From contig CACIUX010000001.1 in NCBI GenBank assembly GCA_902589965.1, forward strand, positions 99,526 through 163,525: 64,000 nt of DNA, given 5' to 3'. The notes under the pieces were generated by a model. That model had not been told where the DNA came from. It did no database searches and saw only the letters and a program-made list of their open reading frames with translations. The translations under genes and the position numbers were made by a program. Below, piece after piece: positions 29,002 to 38,604 of the stretch (its first letter is position 1; the number at the start of each line of letters is the position of its first letter). This DNA comes from an uncultured SAR86 cluster bacterium. GTDB taxonomy: Bacteria > Pseudomonadota > Gammaproteobacteria > Magnimaribacterales > AG-339-G14.

Positions 29002-30850
29002 GCTTGGAAATTTTCTTTTAATTTTCTCAATGATTAATAGCCTTTTATTAATCAGTATTGCCTTTATCTATCCTCCAAAAGACAAAAGATTTTTTTTATC
29101 AGCCAGCTTGGTTACTTTTTTAGCCATCTTTCTGAGCTTTATAGCTCTTGAAATATCTTTTTTGACTGATGATTTTAGTGTGCTTTATGTAGCCACTAAC
29201 TCGAATCCTAATTTACCAATTTATTACAAATTTGCTGCACTGTGGGGCGGACATGAAGGATCGTTATTATTATTTCTTCTTATTTTGGCTGGATGGATCC
29301 TAGTTTTTGTTTTTTTTAATGAAGATCAAAAATATTCATCTGCTTTTATGAACATTGTTTTATTTGCGTTGCTTGCTTTCACGGTTTTTCTTTCCAATCC
29401 ATTCGAAAGATTGCTGCCCATTTCTTCAATATCTGGTTCAGATCTCAACCCATTGCTTCAAGATTTCGCCTTTACAATTCATCCTCCAATGCTCTACATG
29501 GGATACGCTGGATTAGTCATTCCATTCGGCATAGCTATGAATTTTCTTTTAAACCGGGAAAAGGTTAAACAACTGGAACCAATACGCTCATGGTCTGTTG
29601 TTTCGTGGTCTTTACTCACTCTCGGAATTTCCTTAGGCAGTTGGTGGGCCTATTATGAACTTGGATGGGGAGGCTGGTGGTTTTGGGATCCGGTAGAAAA
29701 CTCTGCACTAGTACCTTGGTTATTGTGCACTGCTTTAATTCATTCATCGATAGCAACCAACGCTAGACAAATTTTTATCAATTGGACTCTTGCTCTCACA
29801 ATTCTCTCGCTAGCAGGCAGCCTGTTGGGGATGTTTCTTGTTAGGTCGGGCATTATTACTTCTGTTCACTCATTTGCACTGGATCCTGACAGAGGTATTT
29901 TTCTGTTATTAATTTGTTTTGTGATAGTTATTCTTGGATTTTCTTTATTTTTTTTGAAAAGTGATAGTAGAGGTTTTAAAACTGACATGGGAATTTATTC
30001 CAAAGAGTTTATGTTTTTTATAAATAATGCTTTTTTAGTGACTTTATCGGCAATAGTTCTGCTTGGCACCATTTACCCAATTATTTATGAGATTTTTTCA
30101 GGTGGAGACCAAATTACTGTTGGAGCTCCGTATTTCAATATGGTTACCGTTCCCTTTGCTTTGATCTTACTATTCTTTCAAGCAATCGGGCCTTTAACTA
30201 AGTGGGGAGGAAATAAAATAGATAATTTAAATTCAATTGGAATAATCATAATTTCAAGCATTGTCCTAAGTTATTTAGTCTCATATTTATTCTTCTCTTT
30301 TTCTTTTTACGAATTTGTCGGAAATGCAATCGTCTTGATGTTAATTCAATCGTTAGGTTTTTTAGCTTTCAAAAGCTTTCACTCTCAACGTAACATTAAC
30401 TTTTCTATGATTGCAGGACATCTGGGATTAGCAATTCTTACTTTCGGTATTACTATCTCTTCTTTAAATTCTGTGGAAAAGGAATTCGTTTTACAAAAAA
30501 ATGAATCAGTTTTAGTGGGTTCTTCAAAAATCACATTAGAAAATACTCAATCAGTTAAAGAAGATAACTATTACGGTGATAGAGTGACATTTTCTTTCCA
30601 AGAGGAAGATAGAATTCTGAAACTTTACCCAGAGAGGAGATTTTATCCGGCATCTAGAATGGAAACTACAGAAGCAGGAATTTATCCTTCTGTTTATAAG
30701 GACGTATATATTTCCTTGGGGCAGAAAGTTGGTGAAAATGCCTGGGCTGCCAAGGTTCAAATCAAACCTCTGGTACGTTTTATTTGGCTCGGAGCAATAA
30801 TTATGTTTCTAGCAGGACTATCAGTAAGAACTAATTTTAAATTCAAATGA
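28991..30850 (+). CDS. ccmF: Heme lyase subunit CcmF
   Basis: WGGHEGSLLLF, GWGGWWFWDPVENSALVPW. Confidence 0.97.
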   Translation: MIPELGNFLLIFSMINSLLLISIAFIYPPKDKRFFLSASLVTFLAIFLSFIALEISFLTDDFSVLYVATNSNPNLPIYYKFAALWGGHEGSLLLFLLILAGWILVFVFFNEDQKYSSAFMNIVLFALLAFTVFLSNPFERLLPISSISGSDLNPLLQDFAFTIHPPMLYMGYAGLVIPFGIAMNFLLNREKVKQLEPIRSWSVVSWSLLTLGISLGSWWAYYELGWGGWWFWDPVENSALVPWLLCTALIHSSIATNARQIFINWTLALTILSLAGSLLGMFLVRSGIITSVHSFALDPDRGIFLLLICFVIVILGFSLFFLKSDSRGFKTDMGIYSKEFMFFINNAFLVTLSAIVLLGTIYPIIYEIFSGGDQITVGAPYFNMVTVPFALILLFFQAIGPLTKWGGNKIDNLNSIGIIIISSIVLSYLVSYLFFSFSFYEFVGNAIVLMLIQSLGFLAFKSFHSQRNINFSMIAGHLGLAILTFGITISSLNSVEKEFVLQKNESVLVGSSKITLENTQSVKEDNYYGDRVTFSFQEEDRILKLYPERRFYPASRMETTEAGIYPSVYKDVYISLGQKVGENAWAAKVQIKPLVRFIWLGAIIMFLAGLSVRTNFKFK

Positions 30851-31353
30851 AAATTTATCCTCTTTTAACGATCTTATTAGCAATATCACTTTTTGGGCTT
30901 TTATTTTTTCAATTATTTTTTAATTTAGATGTTCAAGGGTTTAATCAAAAGAGTTTAGCTCCTTTTAAATCAAAGCTACTTAACGGAGATTCTTTTACAA
31001 GTGAAGAGCTTAAAAACGATTCTCTTTCGCTGCTCAATGTTTGGGCAACTTGGTGCGTGGGATGCAGATTAGAGCACTCATACTTAATGGAGTTAGAGAA
31101 AAAGGGAATATCCATTATTGGAATAAATTACAAAGATGATAAAGAAAAAGCTTTTAAATGGCTTGATCAATTTGGAGATCCTTATGTAAAAAATATATTT
31201 GATGTTCAAGGAGAGGTAGGATTTTTGTTAGGTGTATCAGGTGCTCCAGAGACATTTTTAATTAAAAATGGAGATTCTATTGTTATGCATCACGTTGGGG
31301 TTCTAGACAAAGAGGTATGGAAAAATAAATTTGCTCCTTTGATCAAGAAATGA
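30847..31353 (+). CDS. ccmG: Thiol:disulfide interchange protein CcmG/DsbE
   Basis: LNVWATWCVGCRLEHSYL thioredoxin-fold motif; ccm context. Confidence 0.92.
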   Translation: MKIYPLLTILLAISLFGLLFFQLFFNLDVQGFNQKSLAPFKSKLLNGDSFTSEELKNDSLSLLNVWATWCVGCRLEHSYLMELEKKGISIIGINYKDDKEKAFKWLDQFGDPYVKNIFDVQGEVGFLLGVSGAPETFLIKNGDSIVMHHVGVLDKEVWKNKFAPLIKK

Positions 31354-31739
31354 AGGCTTTTTTACTGATTCTGCTTTTTTCTCAGTTAGTCTATGGTCAA
31401 GATGAATTTATGACTTTTTCTTTCATAAATGATTCGGATGAAAAAAGATTTTATTCCCTTCAAAAGGAGGTTAGTTGTCCATTATGTGAAGGATCTAGTA
31501 TTGCTGGATCAAACGCTCCTATAGCTTCTGACATCAAAAACAAAATCTACACAGAAATATTATTAGGAAAATCTGACGAAGAAATTTTAGCTAACTTAAG
31601 AGATATTTTTGGTGAAGAAGTAACTTATAAGCCTTCTTTTGAAAATAATATTTTTCTTTGGCTTTTTCCATTAATTTTCTTTTTATTAATTGTATTTGCT
31701 GCAAGAATTTTTCTTAAAAAAAATGATAAAAAAGTATAA
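31350..31739 (+). CDS. ccmH: Cytochrome c biogenesis protein CcmH (CcmL-type)
   Basis: VSCPLCEGSSIAGSNAPIASDIK, C-terminal TM. Confidence 0.9.
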   Translation: MKAFLLILLFSQLVYGQDEFMTFSFINDSDEKRFYSLQKEVSCPLCEGSSIAGSNAPIASDIKNKIYTEILLGKSDEEILANLRDIFGEEVTYKPSFENNIFLWLFPLIFFLLIVFAARIFLKKNDKKV

Positions 31740-32304
31740 GGTTTTCGGATTTTCTTTAGCATTATCTGCTGCAATTTATTTTTTTCTTTTTGGCCAGGAA
31801 AATTTTCAAAAACTAAATTTCCAGAAAGATTTACAATTAAATTTTATTGATAATGCCTCTTTCGAGGAGAAAAAAAATAAAATAGATAGCATTATTAATC
31901 TCTCCAGTAACAATCCTGCCCAAGTTTACTTTTTAGCCAACTATTTATTTGATAAAACTGAGTATGCACTAGCCTCTAGGACACTTGAGCATTTCATTCT
32001 GAACTTCCCTAATGATACTGATGCTGAAGTAATAGCTTTAACAGCAGAAACTAAATATTTATCAAATAACCAAATTTTTAATGATGATATTGAAAGTTTA
32101 GTTCAACAATCCTTGAATAAAGATCCTGCAAATGTAAGAGCTCTAATTCTAAAAGGCCTTAAACAGACCTTGGATAAAAATTATGATGATGCACTTAAAT
32201 CATGGTCAATTGCCTTTGAGTACTCTGAAGATGCTGATCAAAAAAGAGTAATTATGGCGGGAATGAGCTCAGCCTTAAAACAATTGAAATCCCTCGAAGA
32301 CTAA
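31723..32304 (+). CDS. CcmI-like TPR protein
   Basis: N-terminal TM plus TPR-like helices, directly after ccmH; ATG at 31723 rather than 31690. Confidence 0.7.
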   Translation: MIKKYKVFGFSLALSAAIYFFLFGQENFQKLNFQKDLQLNFIDNASFEEKKNKIDSIINLSSNNPAQVYFLANYLFDKTEYALASRTLEHFILNFPNDTDAEVIALTAETKYLSNNQIFNDDIESLVQQSLNKDPANVRALILKGLKQTLDKNYDDALKSWSIAFEYSEDADQKRVIMAGMSSALKQLKSLED

Positions 32305-32363
32305 ATAAAACATACAATTCAGGCAATAAATTAGATAAAATATAACAACTTTTCTTTAAATAG

Positions 32364-34796
32364 ATGAGGCTTAAACACATTAGCCTTTCTGGCTTCAAGT
32401 CTTTCGTGGATCCCACGAGAATACCTTTCCCTTCAGATATGTCAGCAGTTGTTGGCCCAAATGGGTGTGGTAAATCAAACATTATCGATGCGGTTAGATG
32501 GGTACTTGGGGAAGGCTCTGCGAAAAATCTCAGAGGAGATAGCATGTCAGATGTTATTTTTAACGGGTCCGTTGTCAGGCCTGCATCTTCCAGAGCATCC
32601 GTTGAATTGGTCTTTGATAATTCTTCAGGAAGACTCGGGGGAGAATATTCTAGCTATTCTGAAATTTCTGTTAAAAGACAGGTAGATCATGAAGGCTTAT
32701 CTTCTTATTACTTGAATGGCTCTTCTTGCAGAAGAAAAGATATCACAGATATTTTCTTAGGCACTGGGCTTGGCCCCAGAAGCTATGCGGTTATTGAGCA
32801 AGAAATGGCAACAAAACTTATTAGCTCAAAACCTGAAGAATTACGCTCATATATTGAAGAAGTTGCTGGCATATCAGTCTACAAAGAAAGAAGAAAAGAA
32901 ACTGAAAGTAGAATCAAAAAAACAAAAGAAAATTTAGATCGTGTTAGCGATTTAAAAAAAGAAATTGATAGGAATCTCTTAAAGCTCAAACAACAAATTA
33001 AATCAGCAGAAAAGTATGATTTAGCTAAACAAAATTTAAAAAAATTCAGATCTCTGAGACTTGCATCAAATTGGCTTGCTTCCTCAGAAAAAGTAAAAGA
33101 AATGGAATTTAATCAGAAAAGACAGGAAATTGAGATACAAAAGAAGATTTCTGAAAAAGAAAAAATAAATACTCAAATAGAAGAAACTAGAAATAATCAA
33201 TCTAACCTGCTTCTACAAATTGAACAAATGCAGGAATCCTTTTATAGCAGTGGTGCCGAGATATCAAAATCTGAGCAAGAGTTAATTTCTTTGGAAGAGA
33301 AAGTTGTTTCAACCAATAATGAAATAGAATCCATCGATAAAAAAATTATTGCTTTAAATTCTGATATTAATGGAGAAAAAAACGCAATCGATCAAATCAG
33401 GACCTCTTTAGAAGGAGAAGCAAATAGTCTGGAACAGGCTAAAAACGATTTTGAAAAACTCCAGATTTCAAGTTCACCTGAAGAATTTTTGGATAAATTA
33501 TTAAATGATATCGGAAGCCTGATTGTAAAAATTAAAAATTTATCATCTGAAGGCATCAATTTTGAAAATGAACTCAGAGAGGTTCTGAGTGATTCAGCAA
33601 ACATTCAAAGCGGTCTTTCAAGATATAAGGCTGAATTTAAAAATATTAGCGATGCAGAGAAAGGGGCTTTAAATGAAAAAAGAGAAAAATATACAAGAGC
33701 TATTCAAGAAGTTGCTAATAAAAATCTAGAAATAAGTAAATTAGATGGAGCTATTCAATCCAAACAAAAAGAGATAGACACATTCCAAAGTAAGATAAAA
33801 GAACTCTCTCAATCTAGAGAGTCACTCATGATTCCTATAAATGAAATAAAAGAAGAAATTAAACCTCTCTTAGACAAAAGATCTGGAAACCAAAACGAAT
33901 TAACTGCCTTAAGAAACAATTTTGAAAGAACAAACGAAGAAATAAGAACTCTAGAAAAAAATCTGAATACAGAGGAAATTAAGATCGAAGAACTAAAATC
34001 AATTTCAAATTCTTCTGTTGTTGAAAAACAAAAATTTATAACTGAAGCAGAAATATTACAAAAACAGATCCAATCTGAATATGGAGACTTGCAAACAGTT
34101 CTCGATAAGCTAGAACCTGAATTTGACATAGCTTTCATTGAAAATGAGATTGAAAAATTTAATAGGCAAATTGAATCAATTGGACCAATAAATCTGGCTG
34201 CGAAGGAAGAATTCAAGATCGAAGAAGAACGTAATTCAGAAATAGAAAGCCAACTAAATGAATTGAATAAAGCAATTGAAACTCTTCAAAGCGCCATCAA
34301 AAAAATTGATCAAGAATCTAGAACAAAATTCCAAGATACTTTAGATAGTGTTAATTCAGAGATTGCTAAGTTATTTCCTAAACTCTTTGGTGGAGGGCAC
34401 GCAAAACTGGAGTTAACAGGAGAAGATGTCTTGGAGTCTGGAGTGGTTTTAAAAGCAATGCCCCCCGGTAAAAAAAATGTATCGGTTTCACAGCTTTCCG
34501 GAGGAGAGAAAGCTATGAGTGCTATTGCTATGGTGTTTTCTTTCTTCTCCCTCAATCCCTCGCCGTTTTGTATATTAGATGAAATTGATGCTCCTCTTGA
34601 TGACCTAAATACCTTCCGTTATATATCCATGGTTGAAGAAATGTCCAAAAAGATTCAATTTATTTACATTACCCATAACAAAATCTCAATGGAGAAAAGC
34701 AAACACCTTATGGGTATAACCATGGAAGAAGCAGGGGTCTCTAGACTTGTTTCTGTAGATGTAGAGGAAGCTTTAAGCTTAGCTGTCAACGAATGA
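32364..34796 (+). CDS. smc: Short, apparently hinge-less SMC chromosome segregation ATPase
   Basis: N-head FKSFVDPTRIPFPSDMSAVVGPNGCGKSNIIDAVRWVLGE, C-head VSQLSGGEKAMSAIAMVFSFF...CILDEIDAPLDD; about 470 aa coiled coil between; smc-zipA-ligA order. Confidence 0.93.
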   Translation: MRLKHISLSGFKSFVDPTRIPFPSDMSAVVGPNGCGKSNIIDAVRWVLGEGSAKNLRGDSMSDVIFNGSVVRPASSRASVELVFDNSSGRLGGEYSSYSEISVKRQVDHEGLSSYYLNGSSCRRKDITDIFLGTGLGPRSYAVIEQEMATKLISSKPEELRSYIEEVAGISVYKERRKETESRIKKTKENLDRVSDLKKEIDRNLLKLKQQIKSAEKYDLAKQNLKKFRSLRLASNWLASSEKVKEMEFNQKRQEIEIQKKISEKEKINTQIEETRNNQSNLLLQIEQMQESFYSSGAEISKSEQELISLEEKVVSTNNEIESIDKKIIALNSDINGEKNAIDQIRTSLEGEANSLEQAKNDFEKLQISSSPEEFLDKLLNDIGSLIVKIKNLSSEGINFENELREVLSDSANIQSGLSRYKAEFKNISDAEKGALNEKREKYTRAIQEVANKNLEISKLDGAIQSKQKEIDTFQSKIKELSQSRESLMIPINEIKEEIKPLLDKRSGNQNELTALRNNFERTNEEIRTLEKNLNTEEIKIEELKSISNSSVVEKQKFITEAEILQKQIQSEYGDLQTVLDKLEPEFDIAFIENEIEKFNRQIESIGPINLAAKEEFKIEEERNSEIESQLNELNKAIETLQSAIKKIDQESRTKFQDTLDSVNSEIAKLFPKLFGGGHAKLELTGEDVLESGVVLKAMPPGKKNVSVSQLSGGEKAMSAIAMVFSFFSLNPSPFCILDEIDAPLDDLNTFRYISMVEEMSKKIQFIYITHNKISMEKSKHLMGITMEEAGVSRLVSVDVEEALSLAVNE

Positions 34797-35425
34797 ACTT
34801 AAGAGAAATATTAGTCCTACTAATTTCTTTTTTTCTTGCAGTAACAATAATCTTAACTTTTAGAAAAATAATAAACCATAGAAAGAATTCAACCAGGAAG
34901 TCAAAACAGAGTTCTATTTCAAATGATGAGGAAGTCAAAGTTGAACTCGAAAACTTTTCAGAAGAAGACTACATAGACGATGACATTCCACCTGAACCTG
35001 AGCTCTCTTCAGATGACTTGATATATTTGCACATAGAATCCGATCAAAGTAATTCAATTCAATATAAGGATCTTCTTAATTATTTTGATAGCAACGATAT
35101 CAATCTTGCAGATGAAGGTGGCTGGCTTAAGATATATTTAGATAATTCAAATAATTTTTCATTGGTTAATGGATTGAAACCAGGAAAATTTCTTCCCGAG
35201 GAAGGAATAGATTCTACGTCGATTATTACTATGATCCTCATTGCAAATGAACAAAATAATTGTGTTGAAGCTTTTCAGAATATGGCGGCGATGTCCTATA
35301 AGTTAGCAGCCTACTTGTCTGCAAATGTGCTTGATTCAGATAGAAATAAGTTGACTAAGCAAATGTATGACCATTATGTGCAACAGGCCGAGGAAACAGA
35401 TTTAAAAAAAATTAAACTATCCTGA
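34793..35425 (+). CDS. zipA: Cell division protein ZipA-like
   Basis: N-terminal TM, acidic linker, ZipA-like FtsZ-binding domain; lies between smc and ligA. Confidence 0.82.
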   Translation: MNLREILVLLISFFLAVTIILTFRKIINHRKNSTRKSKQSSISNDEEVKVELENFSEEDYIDDDIPPEPELSSDDLIYLHIESDQSNSIQYKDLLNYFDSNDINLADEGGWLKIYLDNSNNFSLVNGLKPGKFLPEEGIDSTSIITMILIANEQNNCVEAFQNMAAMSYKLAAYLSANVLDSDRNKLTKQMYDHYVQQAEETDLKKIKLS

Positions 35426-37425
35426 TGGTTTCCAAAAAGGAAATTCAAAAAAAATATACAGATTTAAAAAGTCGGATATTTGAACTTAACGAATCATACC
35501 ATCGACATGACGTCTCAGAGGTTAGTGATGAAAAATACGATTCTTTATTCAAAGAATTAATTGACTTTGAAAATAATAATGATTTTCTGAATACTGAGAA
35601 CTCACCTACCCAAAGAATTGGTTTTTTTCCATTAGATGAATTCCAGAAATATTCTCACAGAAAGAAAATGCTATCTTTGGATAATGCTTTTTCTATTAAT
35701 GATCTTACTGATTTCAATAAAAGAATAAATCCCAAAGAAAAATTCAATAACCTTAAATTTTCTTGTGAACCAAAAATGGATGGCGTTGCCATCTCAATAA
35801 GATACAAGGATGGCCTTTTTCACTCTGCTGGGACCAGAGGAGACGGAAGCATTGGAGAAGATGTAACTCAAAACGTAAAAACTATCCAAGGAATTCCGCT
35901 TAAACTTGAAAGTTTTTCTACTAAAGATCCAAAAGACTTTGATGTTAGAGGAGAAATCTACATGGAACTTTCTTCTTTTAACGAGCTAAATAAACAACTG
36001 GCAGAAAAAAAATTCGCAAATCCTAGAAACGCTGCAGCAGGGAGCCTAAGACAATTAGATTCAAAAATCGTTGCTAGAAGACCTTTAAAAATGATTGCTC
36101 ATGGCATAGGTTTTGTATCGGATGAATCTTACTTTGAGTCTCATTCATCTATGATTCAACAATTTAAAAAATGGGGCTTGCCTACCAATGATCTTGTCAA
36201 AGAATTCTCTTCAGTAAATGATTGCGAATCATATTTCAATGAAATTTCCTTGCTAAGAGATAGTTTGGATTATGAAATCGATGGCATGGTCATCAAAATT
36301 GATGACCTAAAAATTCAGGAGGAAGTAGGCCTAAATGCAAGGTCACCAAAATGGGCTATAGCGAGAAAGTTTAAAGCTTTAGAAGTTACCACTAAGGTCA
36401 AAAAAATAATTTTTAACATGGGAAGGACCGGAAAATTAACTCCTGTTGCTAAATTAGATCCAGTTCAAGTTGGAGGAGTAACAGTTTCTAATGCCACCTT
36501 GCATAATATTGACGAGATTGAGAGATTAGGAGTTCAGGAAGGGGATATAGTCAGCCTAAAAAGGGCTGGAGATGTAATTCCTAAAATTACAAAAGTCATT
36601 GAAAAAAAATCAACAAATAAAGTAAAAGTATCAGCGCCAGAATTTTGCCACAGCTGCAAGCGAGAGGTGAGTTATTTCGAAGATAAAATTATTTTCAGCA
36701 TGGATGATGCAATTGATTTAAATTGTTTTTCCAGACATCAATTCCAAGAATCTATGGATCATTTTGTTTCAAAGGCTGCCTTTAATATAGATGGTCTTGG
36801 AACAAAAAATATAGAGTTGTTCATTGAAAAAGGTCTTTTAAAAGAAAATGAAGATATCTTTAGGCTTACAACAAATAATTTAGAGCCCCTGTCGGGCTTT
36901 GCGGAAAAATCTGCTAATAAATTAATTTCTTCTATAAAACGTAGTATGAATATCTCTTTGAGTAGATTCATTTATGCGCTTGGGATTAAAGAAGTAGGTG
37001 AGGTGACATCAAAGAATTTAGCTAAAGAATATAAATCAATTGAGAATCTTTTTTTTCCATCTCCTGACAGACTCATTGAGATAAATGATATTGGAGAAGT
37101 TGTTGCAAAAAATATCAGCACTTTTTTCTCTGATAAGAAAGTTATAAATAAAATTAAAACTATGCAGGATTTGGGAGTTAATATTTCTCATGAAGAGCAG
37201 ATTTCATCCTCCAATGAATTCCAAGATATGAGCTTTGTAATTACCGGCAAATTTTCCAAATTTTCTCGAAACGAATTAAAAGGCATTATAGAGTCAAAGG
37301 GAGGTAAGGTATCTGGGTCTATTTCATCTAAAACAAACTATTTGGTCCTGGGAGAAGATCCTGGTAGCAAATTAGAAAAGGCTCAAAAACTTAAAATAGA
37401 TATTCTTACTGAAGATGATTTTTAA
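35425..37425 (+). CDS. ligA: NAD-dependent DNA ligase LigA
   Basis: CEPKMDGVAISIRY, RGDGSIGEDVTQN, HhH repeats, C-terminal BRCT. Confidence 0.97.
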   Translation: MVSKKEIQKKYTDLKSRIFELNESYHRHDVSEVSDEKYDSLFKELIDFENNNDFLNTENSPTQRIGFFPLDEFQKYSHRKKMLSLDNAFSINDLTDFNKRINPKEKFNNLKFSCEPKMDGVAISIRYKDGLFHSAGTRGDGSIGEDVTQNVKTIQGIPLKLESFSTKDPKDFDVRGEIYMELSSFNELNKQLAEKKFANPRNAAAGSLRQLDSKIVARRPLKMIAHGIGFVSDESYFESHSSMIQQFKKWGLPTNDLVKEFSSVNDCESYFNEISLLRDSLDYEIDGMVIKIDDLKIQEEVGLNARSPKWAIARKFKALEVTTKVKKIIFNMGRTGKLTPVAKLDPVQVGGVTVSNATLHNIDEIERLGVQEGDIVSLKRAGDVIPKITKVIEKKSTNKVKVSAPEFCHSCKREVSYFEDKIIFSMDDAIDLNCFSRHQFQESMDHFVSKAAFNIDGLGTKNIELFIEKGLLKENEDIFRLTTNNLEPLSGFAEKSANKLISSIKRSMNISLSRFIYALGIKEVGEVTSKNLAKEYKSIENLFFPSPDRLIEINDIGEVVAKNISTFFSDKKVINKIKTMQDLGVNISHEEQISSSNEFQDMSFVITGKFSKFSRNELKGIIESKGGKVSGSISSKTNYLVLGEDPGSKLEKAQKLKIDILTEDDF

Positions 37426-38038
37426 AACACCAAGTTTATTATCTGGCTTTATCATAATTCTCATTTTAAGTTCTTGTGCTGTTTCTCCTCCAAAAAAACC
37501 CAACGATATATGTTCAATATTCTTAGAAAAACGCTCTTGGTATAAAGCTGCAATTAAATCTTCAAAGAGATGGAAAATCCCTCTAGAAGTTAATATGGCA
37601 TTTATATTGCAAGAATCTTCATATATTCAGGGAGCAAAACCCGAAAGAACAAAATTGTTGGGTTTTATTCCTTGGAAAAGAAAAAGTTCTGCTTATGGAT
37701 ATGCTCAGGCTCTTGATGGAACATGGGAAAGATATAAAAAAGAAGCTAAAAAAACTTTTGCTTACAGAAGAAATTTTGATGATTCTATTGATTTCATCGC
37801 TTGGTACAACAATTTAAGCCACAAAAAAATTGGAATCCCAAGAGATAATGCAAGGCTTTTATATCTTGCTTATCATGAGGGACAAGGGGGCTACAAAAAA
37901 GGTAGCTATCGGAACAAACCCTGGCTAACTGATGTTGCAACGACTGTTCAAAACAATGCTAATAGATATAAATCGCAATTTAATAGTTGTAAGAATAAGT
38001 TAAGAAATCCTTTTTATTACTTATTCAAAAAAGCATGA
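37415..38038 (+). CDS. Lytic transglycosylase-like (SLT-type) lipoprotein
   Basis: Lipobox LSSCA; NMAFILQESSYIQGAKP, SAYGYAQALDGTW, AYHEGQGGY. Confidence 0.82.
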   Translation: MIFKTPSLLSGFIIILILSSCAVSPPKKPNDICSIFLEKRSWYKAAIKSSKRWKIPLEVNMAFILQESSYIQGAKPERTKLLGFIPWKRKSSAYGYAQALDGTWERYKKEAKKTFAYRRNFDDSIDFIAWYNNLSHKKIGIPRDNARLLYLAYHEGQGGYKKGSYRNKPWLTDVATTVQNNANRYKSQFNSCKNKLRNPFYYLFKKA

Positions 38039-38057
38039 AATGAGATAATATTTCGAT

Positions 38058-38588
38058 ATGATTTTTAAAAATATATTTTTAGCTTTAATAACTGTTCTCC
38101 TAACTTTTAGCTGTTCAATGACTGTTCCTGTATATTCAGATCAATTTGAGAGTTTTGATCCGAGCTCTTATGGATCTTTTAGATTTATCAAGCCTGAGCC
38201 CTTTTCAGAAACCTCTGATATTTCTGAAAATCCAGTGATACTTACTAGAATATCTAGGTCCATTCTTGGGTCATTAGAAAGCCTTTCTTTAGATGAAGAT
38301 CAAGTAAATCCTGATCTTGAAATATCTTTCGCTTATGGTTCAAAGGATGATTACAGATATCGACCTACATCTTTTGGTTTCCAATACAGAAGGCATCCTT
38401 TTTACAACGATATTTTTTACAATTACGTGCCATCTAAAGAATTCAGGCTTGCTATCTATGTGAAAGAATCGAGTTCTCAGGAGGTAGTTTGGTATGGTTC
38501 AACAAGACTACCTAAATCTTATTCTTCTGATCAGGGAATGATTGACGAAGCGGTCGAAAGAATACTCAGCTCTTATCCAAAGAGCTAA
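38058..38588 (+). CDS. DUF4136-like lipoprotein
   Basis: LTFSCS lipobox; FDPSSYGSFRF...ISRSILGSLESLSL; DEAVERILSSYP. Confidence 0.7.
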   Translation: MIFKNIFLALITVLLTFSCSMTVPVYSDQFESFDPSSYGSFRFIKPEPFSETSDISENPVILTRISRSILGSLESLSLDEDQVNPDLEISFAYGSKDDYRYRPTSFGFQYRRHPFYNDIFYNYVPSKEFRLAIYVKESSSQEVVWYGSTRLPKSYSSDQGMIDEAVERILSSYPKS

Positions 38589-38604
38589 GTATCTCTATTA
38601 TCAT

